A stretch of 64,000 nt of DNA, from NCBI RefSeq assembly GCF_001686985.1, contig NZ_CP015318.1:6074001-6138000 (forward strand), written 5' to 3'. The notes beneath the pieces are model-generated. The model was not told the origin of the DNA and searched no databases. It worked only from the letters and a program-made list of their open reading frames with translations. Positions within the stretch are counted from its first letter, which is position 1. Every line of letters starts with the position of its first letter. This stretch comes from Mesorhizobium amorphae CCNWGS0123. Lineage in GTDB: Bacteria > Pseudomonadota > Alphaproteobacteria > Rhizobiales > Rhizobiaceae. Made by a program: the position numbers and the translations under genes. Positions 23,649 through 32,570 of this stretch are shown one piece after another.

Positions 23649-25352
23649 ATGACACTCAACGGATGGATACAGATCCTCGTCTATTGCGGGATCGTCGTTT
23701 TGCTCGTGAAGCCGCTCGGCGGCTACATGTACCGCGTCTTCAACGGCGATCGCACATTCCTGTCGCCCCTGCTCGGCCCGGTTGAACGCGGCCTCTATCG
23801 AATCTCGGGAACCAGCGAACGCGAGGAGCAGCACTGGACCGCCTATGCTGCCGGCATCATCTTCTTCAGCCTTGCCAGCTTCCTGGTGCTTTACTTTCTG
23901 CAACGCCTGCAAGGCGCCCTGCCCTACAATCCGGCTGGGATGACCGCGGTTGAGCAGAACCTCGCCTTCAACACCGCCGTCAGCTTCGTGACCAACACCA
24001 ACTGGCAGAATTACGGCGGCGAAAGCACGATGTCTTATCTCGTGCAGATGGCCGGCCTCACCGTGCAGAACTTCATGTCGGCAGCGGTCGGCATTGCCAT
24101 AGCGGTGGCGCTGATCCGCGGCTTCGCCCGGCATTCCGTCAAATCGATCGGCAATTTCTGGGTCGATATGACCCGCTGCACCCTCTACATCCTGTTGCCG
24201 CTCTGCATCGTGCTCACCCTTGTCTACGTCTGGCTGGGCATGCCGCAGACGCTCGGGCCTTACGTCGACGCCACCACGCTTGAAGGCGCCAAGCAGACGA
24301 TAGCACTCGGCCCGGTCGCCTCGCAGATCGCCATCAAGATGCTCGGCACCAATGGCGGCGGCTTCTTCAACGCCAACGCCGCGCATCCGTTCGAAAACCC
24401 CGACGCGATCTCCAACCTGATCCAGATGGTGACGATCTTTGCCCTGGGTGCGGCACTCACCAACGTCTTCGGCCGCATGGTCGGCAACCAGCGTCAGGGC
24501 TGGGCGATCCTGGCCTCGATGGGCGTTCTGTTCGTCGCCGGCGTCGCCGTCTGCTACTGGGCGGAAGCCGCCGGCAATCCGCTTGTCCATGCACTGGGCA
24601 TCGACGGCGGCAACATGGAAGGCAAGGAGACCCGCTTCGGCATCGCTCTCTCGGCCCTGTTCGCCGTCATCACCACGGCCGCGTCCTGCGGCGCGGTGAA
24701 CGCCATGCATGACAGCTTCACCGCCATCGGCGGCCTGATCCCGATGATCAACATGCAGCTCGGCGAGGTCATCGTCGGCGGCGTCGGCGCCGGCCTCTAC
24801 GGCATCGTGATGTTCATCATCGTCGCCGTCTTCGTTGCCGGCCTGATGGTCGGCCGCACGCCCGAATATCTCGGCAAGAAGATCGAGGCCAAGGAGGTCA
24901 AGATGGCAATGCTCGCCATCCTCGCCCTGCCTCTGGTCATGCTGGTCTTCACGGCCATCGCGGTCGTGCTGCCAAGCGCCGTGGCCTCGATGGCCAATGG
25001 CGGTCCGCACGGCTTCTCCGAAGTTCTCTATGCCTACACTTCGGCGGCCGCGAACAACGGCTCGGCCTTTGGTGGTCTTACCGGCAACACGCTCTGGTAT
25101 AACCTGACGCTTGGCATCACCATGTGGGTGGGTCGCTTCTTCGTCATCATTCCAGCGCTTGCCATCGCCGGCTCGCTGGCGACGAAGAAGACGGTTCCGG
25201 CTTCCGCCGGAACGTTCCCGACAGACGGTCCCCTGTTCGTCGGCCTGCTGGTCGGCGTCATCCTGATCGTCGTCGGCCTGACCTTCTTCCCGGCGCTGGC
25301 GATCGGACCGATCGTCGAGCATCTGGCGATGATCCATGGGCAAACATTCTGA
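23649..25352 (+). CDS. kdpA: Potassium-transporting ATPase subunit KdpA
   Basis: 567 aa, close to the 557 of the E. coli protein. It is the K+-binding and translocating channel-like subunit, with about ten membrane helices and four selectivity-filter loops. Filter-type segments are visible in SFVTNTNWQNYGGES, GTNGGGFFNANAAHPFENP, TTAASCGAVNAMHDS and AAANNGSAFGGL. It works with KdpB (ATPase), KdpC and KdpF in high-affinity K+ uptake at low external potassium. The next small gene overlaps its last 17 bases in another frame. Confidence 0.97.
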   Translation: MTLNGWIQILVYCGIVVLLVKPLGGYMYRVFNGDRTFLSPLLGPVERGLYRISGTSEREEQHWTAYAAGIIFFSLASFLVLYFLQRLQGALPYNPAGMTAVEQNLAFNTAVSFVTNTNWQNYGGESTMSYLVQMAGLTVQNFMSAAVGIAIAVALIRGFARHSVKSIGNFWVDMTRCTLYILLPLCIVLTLVYVWLGMPQTLGPYVDATTLEGAKQTIALGPVASQIAIKMLGTNGGGFFNANAAHPFENPDAISNLIQMVTIFALGAALTNVFGRMVGNQRQGWAILASMGVLFVAGVAVCYWAEAAGNPLVHALGIDGGNMEGKETRFGIALSALFAVITTAASCGAVNAMHDSFTAIGGLIPMINMQLGEVIVGGVGAGLYGIVMFIIVAVFVAGLMVGRTPEYLGKKIEAKEVKMAMLAILALPLVMLVFTAIAVVLPSAVASMANGGPHGFSEVLYAYTSAAANNGSAFGGLTGNTLWYNLTLGITMWVGRFFVIIPALAIAGSLATKKTVPASAGTFPTDGPLFVGLLVGVILIVVGLTFFPALAIGPIVEHLAMIHGQTF

Positions 25353-25575
25353 TACCGTCATGTCCTGGTTCAACATCATGCGTCGGAAGGCTCGGCCCCG
25401 GGCCGACAATGAGGGGGAGGCAACTCCCCCTCCCTTCCCGACCTTGTCCACATTCTTCGGCATCGCGGCAGTCATGATCGTCATCTGGCTGCTGGCCTAC
25501 GGGCCGCCGCATCTTCCTTCGGCATCCGATCGATCGGTGCCTGCCAACAACATCGATACTGGAGCCACCAAATGA
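25336..25575 (+). CDS. Small single-span membrane protein between kdpA and kdpB, 79 aa
   Basis: The frame starts in the end of kdpA (ATG 25336; ATG 25360 is an alternative) and its stop overlaps the kdpB start (ATGA), so it is translationally embedded in the operon. Layout: a basic N-terminus (MRRKARPR), one membrane helix near residues 40-55 (FFGIAAVMIVIWLLAYG) and a short polar tail. I do not recognise a family. E. coli kdpFABC has no gene here. An accessory subunit or regulator of the pump is possible. No clear ribosome-binding site is seen for either start. Confidence 0.55.
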   Translation: MGKHSDTVMSWFNIMRRKARPRADNEGEATPPPFPTLSTFFGIAAVMIVIWLLAYGPPHLPSASDRSVPANNIDTGATK

Positions 25576-27665
25576 GCCAGTCCAAATCCGCTGTTATCGT
25601 GGATGCCCGCATCCTGTGGCCCGCCATCGGCGGCGCCTTCAAAAAACTGAACCCGCGCACCCTGATCAAGAACCCGGTGATGTTCGTCGTCGCCATTGTG
25701 TCGCTGCTCACCTCGGTCCTCTTCCTCAGGGACCTGGTGACCGGCGGCGGCGACTTCGGCTTCACGCTGCAGATCATCATTTGGCTGTGGTTCACCGTGC
25801 TGTTCGCCAACTTCGCCGAAGCCGTCGCCGAGGGGCGCGGCAAGGCGCAGGCCGACTCGCTGCGCAAGGCGCGCACCGAGACCCAGGCTAAGCTCTTGAA
25901 CGGCGAGGGCCGCACCAAGTTCAAGCTGGTGCCCGGCACCGCCCTGAAGGTCGGCGACATCGTGCTTGTCGAGGCCGGCGACATCATCCCGTCCGACGGC
26001 GAGGTGATCGAGGGCGTCGCCTCCGTCAACGAGGCTGCGATCACCGGTGAATCCGCGCCGGTCATCCGCGAATCCGGCGGCGACCGTTCGGCTGTTACCG
26101 GCGGCACGCAGGTCTTGTCCGACTGGATCCGCGTGCGCATCACCGCCGCTTCCGGCCACACCTTCCTCGACCGCATGATCTCGCTGGTCGAGGGTGCTGC
26201 GCGCCAGAAGACGCCCAGCGAGATCGCGCTCAACATCCTGCTCGTCGGCATGACGCTGATTTTCGTGCTGGCCACCGCAACCATCCCGAGCTTCGCCTCC
26301 TATTCGGGCGGCTATATCTCGGTGACCGTTCTCGTCGCGCTGTTCGTAACTTTGATCCCGACCACAATCGGCGCACTGCTGTCGGCCATCGGCATCGCCG
26401 GCATGGACCGCCTGGTGCGCTTCAACGTTCTGGCCATGTCGGGCCGTGCTGTCGAAGCGGCCGGCGACGTCGATACGCTGCTGCTCGACAAGACCGGCAC
26501 CATCACGCTCGGCAACCGCCAGGCCACCGAGTTCCGCCCGGTCAAGGGCGTCACCGAGCAGGAACTGGCCGATGCCGCACAGCTCGCCTCGCTTGCCGAC
26601 GAAACGCCGGAAGGCCGTTCGATCGTCGTGCTGGCCAAGGAGAAATATGCCATCCGTGCTCGTGATATGGGGACCCTGCACGCTACCTTCGTGCCCTTCA
26701 CCGCGCAGACCCGCATGAGCGGCGTCGATATAGACGGCTCATCGATCCGCAAGGGCGCGGTCGATTCGGTGCTCGCCCATGTCAATCAGTCGACGCTCGC
26801 CAGCAGCGGCACGCGGCCCGGCAGCGAGGCCGTCCGCGACCTGCAGGCGATCGCCGATGAGGTCGCCAAGTCGGGCGGCACGCCATTGGCGGTGGAGCGC
26901 GACGGGCGCCTGCTCGGCATCGTCCACCTCAAGGACATCGTCAAGGGCGGTATCCGCGAGCGCTTTGCCGAACTGCGCAAGATGGGCATTCGCACCGTGA
27001 TGATCACCGGCGACAATCCGATGACGGCAGCGGCGATCGCGGCGGAAGCCGGCGTCGACGACTTCCTCGCCCAGGCCACGCCCGAGGACAAGCTGAAGCT
27101 GATCCGCGACGAACAGGCCAAGGGCAAGCTGGTCGCCATGTGCGGCGACGGCACCAACGACGCACCCGCCCTTGCCCAGGCCGATGTCGGCGTCGCCATG
27201 AACACCGGCACGGTCGCCGCGCGCGAAGCCGGCAACATGGTCGACCTCGACAGCGACCCGACCAAGCTGATCGAGATCGTCGAGATCGGCAAGGCGCTGC
27301 TGATGACGCGCGGTTCGCTGACGACCTTCTCGATTGCCAACGACGTCGCCAAATACTTCGCCATCATCCCGGCTATGTTCGCTGTCTTCTACATCGCACC
27401 GGGACAGACCACCGGGCCGCTGCAGGCGCTCAACATCATGCATTTGGCGACGCCGCAAAGCGCCATCCTGTCGGCCATCATCTTCAACGCGCTGATCATC
27501 ATCGCGCTGATCCCGCTGTCGCTGAAGGGCGTGAAATACCGCGCCATCGGCGCCGGCGCGCTGCTCAGCCGTAACCTGCTCGTCTACGGCCTCGGCGGCA
27601 TCATCGTTCCGTTCGTCGGCATCAAGGCGATCGACATGATCATCACCGCCATCGGCCTCGCCTAA
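25572..27665 (+). CDS. kdpB: Potassium-transporting P-type ATPase subunit KdpB
   Basis: 697 aa. P-type ATPase signatures are complete: AITGESAPV in the actuator domain, the phosphorylated aspartate Asp306 in DKTGTITLGNR, and GDGTNDAPALAQADVG in the hinge. Hydrophobic helices flank these domains. It hydrolyses ATP at the cytoplasmic face to drive K+ moved through KdpA. Its start overlaps the preceding small gene by 4 bp and kdpC follows after 12 bp. Confidence 0.97.
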   Translation: MSQSKSAVIVDARILWPAIGGAFKKLNPRTLIKNPVMFVVAIVSLLTSVLFLRDLVTGGGDFGFTLQIIIWLWFTVLFANFAEAVAEGRGKAQADSLRKARTETQAKLLNGEGRTKFKLVPGTALKVGDIVLVEAGDIIPSDGEVIEGVASVNEAAITGESAPVIRESGGDRSAVTGGTQVLSDWIRVRITAASGHTFLDRMISLVEGAARQKTPSEIALNILLVGMTLIFVLATATIPSFASYSGGYISVTVLVALFVTLIPTTIGALLSAIGIAGMDRLVRFNVLAMSGRAVEAAGDVDTLLLDKTGTITLGNRQATEFRPVKGVTEQELADAAQLASLADETPEGRSIVVLAKEKYAIRARDMGTLHATFVPFTAQTRMSGVDIDGSSIRKGAVDSVLAHVNQSTLASSGTRPGSEAVRDLQAIADEVAKSGGTPLAVERDGRLLGIVHLKDIVKGGIRERFAELRKMGIRTVMITGDNPMTAAAIAAEAGVDDFLAQATPEDKLKLIRDEQAKGKLVAMCGDGTNDAPALAQADVGVAMNTGTVAAREAGNMVDLDSDPTKLIEIVEIGKALLMTRGSLTTFSIANDVAKYFAIIPAMFAVFYIAPGQTTGPLQALNIMHLATPQSAILSAIIFNALIIIALIPLSLKGVKYRAIGAGALLSRNLLVYGLGGIIVPFVGIKAIDMIITAIGLA

Positions 27666-27677
27666 GGAACCACGTCC

Positions 27678-28247
27678 ATGCTCACGCAAATCAGACCCGC
27701 GATCATCATGATCGTCTCCTTCACTGTGCTGACCGGCCTCATCTACCCGATCGGCATGACCGGCATTGCCCAGGCGCTGTTTCCGCGCCAGGCCAATGGC
27801 AGCATGATCGAGAGGGACGGCAAGGTCGTCGGTTCCGAACTGATCGGCCAGGCCTTCGCCAGCGACCATTATTTCCACGGCCGCCCGTCGGCCGCCGGCG
27901 ACGGCTACAACGCGACCTCCTCCAGCGGCTCGAATCTCGGCCCGACCAACCAGAAGCTGATCGACCGCATCAAGGGCGACGCCGAGAAGCTGAAGGCGGA
28001 AAACCCGAACCAGCCGGTTCCGATGGATCTGGTGACGACCTCCGGCAGCGGCCTCGACCCGCATATCAGCCCGGAAGCGGCCTACTTCCAGGTACCCAGG
28101 GTGGCCAAGGCCAGGGGCGTCGACGAAGCCAAGATCAAGGCGCTTGTAGACAGCCATGTCGAGGCCCGCGAACTCGGCTTCATGGGCGAGCCCGTGGTCA
28201 ATGTGCTGGCCCTCAACCTTGCGCTGGATGTGGCCACGAAGCATTGA
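27678..28247 (+). CDS. kdpC: Potassium-transporting ATPase subunit KdpC
   Basis: 189 aa. One N-terminal membrane helix (IIMIVSFTVLTGLIYPIGM) and a periplasmic domain with the family segments SDHYFHGRPSAAG, SSSGSNLGPTN and TTSGSGLDPHISPEAA. It stabilises the KdpFABC complex and is proposed to raise ATP affinity. Repeat copy 3 lies between its stop and kdpD. Confidence 0.96.
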   Translation: MLTQIRPAIIMIVSFTVLTGLIYPIGMTGIAQALFPRQANGSMIERDGKVVGSELIGQAFASDHYFHGRPSAAGDGYNATSSSGSNLGPTNQKLIDRIKGDAEKLKAENPNQPVPMDLVTTSGSGLDPHISPEAAYFQVPRVAKARGVDEAKIKALVDSHVEARELGFMGEPVVNVLALNLALDVATKH

Positions 28248-28296
28248 ACGGCAGCGGCCGGGGTCGACAGCCTCCCCGGCGCCGTCCATATCTAGA

Positions 28297-28394
28297 GCAA
28301 TTCCAGGAAAAGTGCGCAGCGGTTTTCCGTCCGGAATTGCGTGAAAACAAAGAGATAGAGCGGTTCTGCGTTTCCGTGAAACGTTGAACCGCTC
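28297..28394. repeat. Rhizobial palindromic intergenic repeat, copy 3
   Basis: GCAATTCC (28297) pairs with GGAATTGC (ending 28340), with GGAAAA/TTTTCC inside. The second hairpin is GAGCGGTTC (28358) with GAACCGCTC (ending 28394). This is the longest copy and lies within the kdp operon, nine bases before the kdpD start codon. Confidence 0.85.
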
Positions 28395-28403
28395 CAGGGT
28401 CAA

Positions 28404-31139
28404 ATGCCTGAGGACAGAAGCAACGACACCAGACCCTCTCCGGACGCACTGCTGGAGCATGCGGAGCGGGAGGAGCGCGGCCGCCTGAGGATATTCCTTG
28501 GCGCCGCACCCGGCGTCGGCAAGACCTACGAGATGCTGATGGCGGGCCGCGCCAGGCTGGCCGACGGCATGGACGTGGTGATCGGCGTCGTCGAGACGCA
28601 CGGCCGCAAGGAAACCCTGGCGCTGGTGGCAGGCTACGAGGTCATCCCGCGCCAGAAGGTCGGCTACAAGGGGCGTGTGCTGGACGAGATGGACATCGAT
28701 GCCATCCTTGCCCGCCGCCCGAAGCTGGTTCTCGTCGACGAGCTCGCCCACACCAACGCGCCGGGCAGCCGCCATCCCAAGCGCTATCTCGATGTCCAGG
28801 AAATCCTGGCGAACGGCATCGACGTCTACACGACTCTCAACATCCAGCATGTCGAGAGCCTGAACGATGTCGTGGCACAGATCACTCATGTCAGGGTGCG
28901 CGAGACGGTTCCCGACTCCATCATCGACCAGGCCGACGACATCGAGATCATCGATCTCACCCCCGACGACCTGATCCAGCGACTGAAGGAAGGCAAGGTC
29001 TATTTCCCCAACACCGCCCAGCGCGCCATCGAGAACTATTTCTCGCCGGGCAATCTGACCGCGCTTCGGGAACTGGCGCTGCGGCGCACGGCCCAGCGCG
29101 TCGACGAGCAGTTGCTCAACCACATGCAGGCGCACGCCATTCCGGGGCCATGGGCGGCAGGCGAAAGAGTCCTCGTCTGCGTCGACGCGCGTCCGGGCGG
29201 GGCGGCTCGCGTCCGCTATGCGCGCAGGCTGGCCGATCGGCTTCGCGCGCCCTGGACGGCGCTCCATGTCGACACCCCTCGTTCGGCTGTCATGTCCGAA
29301 GAAGACAAGGATCGGCTGGCGACATTGCTGCGCCTTGCCGAGCAACTCGGCGCCGAGGTGACGACGATTCCTGGTCAGTACGTAGCGCAGGACATCGTGC
29401 GCCACGCGACGGCGAACAATTTCACCCATATCGTCATCGGCAGGCCGACCCGATCGCGCTGGCGCGAACTGATCGAGGGCTCGCTCACCTATGATCTCAT
29501 CCGCAATGCCGGCGACATCAGTGTCCACGTCATTTCGGGAACCGAGCGGGGCAATGAAGCGACGTCGAGGAACGTCAAGGCGGCGGACGAGCAGTGGCAG
29601 TTCGAGATCTGGCCCTATCTCAAGGCCACGGCCTTCGTCACCGGCTCGCTCGCCTTTGCCGTGCTTCTCGACCAGTTTCTCGACGTCCGCAACCTCGCGA
29701 TCATCTTCCTCATCGGGGTGTTGACATCGGCGGTGACCGGCGGCCTCTGGCCGGCGCTGTACGCCTGTCTCGTCAGCGCCCTTGCCTTCAACTTCTTTTT
29801 CCTGGAGCCGCGCTACACGCTGACGATCCGGGACCCGGAAAGCATTGTCGCGCTTGCCGTCTTCCTCGTTGTCGCCGTCATCGCCAGCAACCTGACGGCG
29901 CGCGTGCAGCGCCAGGCGATCGCCGCCCGCTCCCGCGCACGGGCGACGGAGGATATCTATCTCTTTTCAAAGAAGCTCGCCGGCGCCGGCACGCTGGACG
30001 ACGTTCTGTGGGCGACCGCCTTCCAGATCGCCTCGATGCTGAAGCTGCGGGTCGTGCTGCTCCTGCCCGAAAACGGCTCGATCACCGTCAAGGCCGGCTA
30101 TCCGCCCGACGACACGCTGGCCGAGGCCGACATCGCGGCCGCCCGCTGGGCCTGGGAGCACGACCGCGCCGCCGGCCGCGGCGCCGACACGCTGCCCGGC
30201 GCAAAACGCCTCTACCTTCCCTTGCGCACCGGACGCACGGCCGTCGGCGTCGTCGGCCTCGACAATGACAAGCAGGGGCCGCTGCTGACGCCGGAGCAGC
30301 AGCGTCTGCTCGACGCGCTGGCCGACCAGGCAGCCGTCGCCATCGAACGCATCCAGCTAGTCGCCGACGTCGACCGCGCCAAGCTCGCGGCCGAGGCCGA
30401 CCGTTTGCGCTCGGCGCTGCTGACCTCGATCTCGCATGACCTGAAGACGCCGCTCGCCGCCATCATGGGCGCCGCCGGGACGCTCCGCGAATTCGCGCCG
30501 GCGCTGCCCGAGAAAGACCGGGCCGTGCTGTTGTCGACCGTGCTCGATGAATCCGAGCGGCTGAACCGCTTCATTGCCAATTTGCTCGACATGACCAAGA
30601 TCGAATCCGGCGCCATGGAGCCGAACTACGCCTTCCATTTTGTCGGCGACATCGTCGGTTCGGCCTTGAGCCGGGCGCACAAGATCATCGAGGAACACAA
30701 GACCGAGATAGACATCCCCTCCGATCTGCCGATGCTGCGGCTCGACCCGGTCCTGTTCGAACAGGCGTTGTTCAATCTCCTAGACAACGCCGCGAAATAT
30801 GCGCCGCCCGGATCGACGATCCGGCTGCAGGGCTGGGTCGACAATGGCTTCGCCATCCTGCAGATCATGGACGAGGGTCCGGGCATTCCACCTGCCGACC
30901 TGGAGCGGATTTTCGACAGCTTCTATCGGGTGCGCAAGCGCGATCAGGTGCGCGCCGGCACCGGCCTTGGCCTGTCGATCTGCCGTGGTTTCATCGAGGC
31001 GATGGGAGGCACCATCTCGGCGGCAAACCGGACGGACCGCCCGGGCGCGATCTTCACCATCCGCATGCCGGTGCCGACGGAGCTGCCTGAAGTGAACGAA
31101 CCCAAAACGAACGACCAGACTGTCGGTGACTTGGCATGA
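28404..31139 (+). CDS. kdpD: Sensor histidine kinase KdpD
   Basis: 911 aa, full length. Order of domains: the KdpD N-terminal ATP-binding domain with Walker A GAAPGVGKT (33-41), a USP-like domain (about 250-365), four membrane helices (about 400-500), a GAF-like part (about 525-650), the HisKA helix with His678 in SHDLKTPLAA, and a HATPase domain with DNAAKYAPP and GTGLGLSICRG. It senses low K+ or osmotic stress and phosphorylates KdpE. Its start follows repeat copy 3, and its stop overlaps kdpE by 4 bp. Only AGGGTC-like sequence stands before the ATG, so initiation may be weak. Confidence 0.96.
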   Translation: MPEDRSNDTRPSPDALLEHAEREERGRLRIFLGAAPGVGKTYEMLMAGRARLADGMDVVIGVVETHGRKETLALVAGYEVIPRQKVGYKGRVLDEMDIDAILARRPKLVLVDELAHTNAPGSRHPKRYLDVQEILANGIDVYTTLNIQHVESLNDVVAQITHVRVRETVPDSIIDQADDIEIIDLTPDDLIQRLKEGKVYFPNTAQRAIENYFSPGNLTALRELALRRTAQRVDEQLLNHMQAHAIPGPWAAGERVLVCVDARPGGAARVRYARRLADRLRAPWTALHVDTPRSAVMSEEDKDRLATLLRLAEQLGAEVTTIPGQYVAQDIVRHATANNFTHIVIGRPTRSRWRELIEGSLTYDLIRNAGDISVHVISGTERGNEATSRNVKAADEQWQFEIWPYLKATAFVTGSLAFAVLLDQFLDVRNLAIIFLIGVLTSAVTGGLWPALYACLVSALAFNFFFLEPRYTLTIRDPESIVALAVFLVVAVIASNLTARVQRQAIAARSRARATEDIYLFSKKLAGAGTLDDVLWATAFQIASMLKLRVVLLLPENGSITVKAGYPPDDTLAEADIAAARWAWEHDRAAGRGADTLPGAKRLYLPLRTGRTAVGVVGLDNDKQGPLLTPEQQRLLDALADQAAVAIERIQLVADVDRAKLAAEADRLRSALLTSISHDLKTPLAAIMGAAGTLREFAPALPEKDRAVLLSTVLDESERLNRFIANLLDMTKIESGAMEPNYAFHFVGDIVGSALSRAHKIIEEHKTEIDIPSDLPMLRLDPVLFEQALFNLLDNAAKYAPPGSTIRLQGWVDNGFAILQIMDEGPGIPPADLERIFDSFYRVRKRDQVRAGTGLGLSICRGFIEAMGGTISAANRTDRPGAIFTIRMPVPTELPEVNEPKTNDQTVGDLA

Positions 31140-31828
31140 CGCATCAGAACGTCACCATATTGGTCGTCGACGACGAACCGCCTATCCGCAAACTGCTTCG
31201 CGTCGGCCTCGGCAGCCAGGGCTATGCGGTCTCGGAGGCGCCAAACGCAAAGGCGGCGATCGAACTCGTGGAGACCGAGCAGCCTGACCTGATCCTGCTT
31301 GACCTCGGCCTGCCCGGCATGACCGGCCACGAGCTGCTCGGCAAGTGGCGCGACGACGGCCTCAACATTCCGGTGGTCATCCTGTCCAGCCGCACCGACG
31401 AGACCGGTATCGTCCAGGCGCTCGAGCTCGGCGCTGATGATTATGTCACCAAGCCGTTCGGCATGAACGAGCTCATCGCGCGCATCCGCGTGGCGCTGCG
31501 ACACAAGTTCCAGCAGCAGGGCGAGAAGCCGGTGTTCCACACCGGCGACCTCATGGTCGACCTGGTCAAGCGCATCGTCAAGGTCGAAGGCAAGGAGGTA
31601 AAACTCTCGCCGAAGGAATACGACATATTGCGCATCCTGGTGCAGCACGCCGGCAAGGTGCTGACCCACCATTTCCTGCTGAAGCAGGTCTGGGGCGATT
31701 CCACCGATGTGCAATATCTCAGGGTCTATGTCCGCCAGCTCAGGCAGAAGATCGAGAAGACACCCGACCAGCCGCGCTACATCACCACCGAGACCGGCGT
31801 CGGATATCGCCTGCGCGAGGTCGACTGA
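31136..31828 (+). CDS. kdpE: Response regulator KdpE
   Basis: 230 aa. A receiver domain with the phospho-acceptor Asp56 in LILLDLGLPG and the conserved Lys in VTKPFGMNE, then an OmpR-type winged helix (about 130-228) ending in ETGVGYRL. The ATG overlaps the kdpD stop (ATGA). Phosphorylated KdpE should activate the kdpFABC promoter upstream of 23444. Two tandem palindromes follow the stop at once. Confidence 0.96.
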   Translation: MTHQNVTILVVDDEPPIRKLLRVGLGSQGYAVSEAPNAKAAIELVETEQPDLILLDLGLPGMTGHELLGKWRDDGLNIPVVILSSRTDETGIVQALELGADDYVTKPFGMNELIARIRVALRHKFQQQGEKPVFHTGDLMVDLVKRIVKVEGKEVKLSPKEYDILRILVQHAGKVLTHHFLLKQVWGDSTDVQYLRVYVRQLRQKIEKTPDQPRYITTETGVGYRLREVD

Positions 31829-31831
31829 TAC

Positions 31832-31894
31832 GGGCGATCGGCATTCGCCGATCGTCCCGGCCTGTTATGGGCGATCGGCATCGCCGATCGTCCC
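31832..31894 (+). terminator. Two tandem near-identical palindromes after kdpE
   Basis: GGGCGATCGGC and GCCGATCGTCCC form a hairpin at 31832-31858, and the same arms are repeated at 31869-31894, 10 bp apart. Position right behind kdpE suggests a double terminator or mRNA 3'-end barrier, although no T-tract is present. Confidence 0.55.
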
Positions 31895-31909
31895 GAACGA
31901 CAATCAACT

Positions 31910-32080
31910 TCAGTCGGCCGAGAGTTCGGCAGTCCTGGCCAGCGCGCCGCCGAAGCCGTTGAGCGAGAAGCTGATCGGTTGTCCCGAATCCACCGCGACC
32001 GCATTGATCTTCAAGGTGGGGCCGTTCTGCAGCAGTGGCATGATGTCGGCGTTGAACGCCAGGCCCCCATTGCCCATGGC
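31910..32080 (-). pseudogene. Remnant of an invasion-associated locus B (IalB)-like gene, C-terminal part
   Basis: About 57 codons on the minus strand read like the end of IalB-family periplasmic proteins: AFNADIMPLLQNGPTLKINA, then GQPISFSLNGFGGAL, which fit the conserved TLKxxAV and GQxISFxL pattern. Upstream of about 32080 the frame stays open but no longer resembles the family, and it runs under the promoter and start of the gene on the plus strand. A full IalB protein has about 170 residues. I take this as the surviving 3' end of a broken gene. Confidence 0.45.
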
Positions 32081-32135
32081 AGCGCCGGTCAAATGCCCTA
32101 TATAAATGGCAGGTTCTTCACGCGGGAGCGGATCG

Positions 32136-32435
32136 ATGCCGCAGCTTCGTCTATCGACTGTCTTCATGTCGGCCGTGCTGGCAACAGTCATGCTGCCGGT
32201 TGCAGCCCCGTATGCCTTGGCGCAAGCCGTTACTCCAACAAATCGCAATATTCTGATCCAGCAGAACGACTTGCAGGCCTTGCAAAACAGGATACAGCGG
32301 CGGCAATTCCAGCAACAGCAGCAGCAATATCGCGCCCAGGATCGTCAAATCGTGCCGCAACCTCGACAGCAGGTGCCGGTGGTCAAGCCACCTTGCCAGG
32401 TGCTGGGCAACGCAATTCTGACGGGTTGCCGCTGA
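32136..32435 (+). CDS. Small secreted Gln-rich protein, 99 aa
   Basis: ATG 32136 with GGGAG 7 nt upstream. A clear signal peptide (about 1-30, ending YALAQA) is followed by a Gln-rich middle (QRRQFQQQQQQYRAQDRQ) and a C-terminal part with two cysteines (KPPCQVLG and LTGCR) that could pair. It is expected in the periplasm or outside the cell. I do not recognise a family with a known role. It overlaps, on the other strand, the former 5' region of the IalB remnant. Confidence 0.65.
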   Translation: MPQLRLSTVFMSAVLATVMLPVAAPYALAQAVTPTNRNILIQQNDLQALQNRIQRRQFQQQQQQYRAQDRQIVPQPRQQVPVVKPPCQVLGNAILTGCR

Positions 32436-32570
32436 CAAGCCGGCATTTTCGATTTATTTAGCCGACTTATCTGCCGGAAATGTCACATTGCATCGAGGGC
32501 GGGTTTGGGGTTTGCACGACGGCAGCTCTCTCGCGCAACGGAGACGCTGTCTCGACTGGGTTTTGGGCAA

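Noticed and set aside
26739..29528. Open frame of about 930 codons on the minus strand
   Set aside because: It runs antisense through kdpB, kdpC and kdpD, all unmistakable, and across the intergenic repeat. No motif supports it.
32080..32248. 5' part of the minus-strand frame that contains the IalB remnant
   Set aside because: Upstream of about 32080 the translation no longer looks like IalB and lies under a better-supported gene on the plus strand, so only the 3' part is reported.
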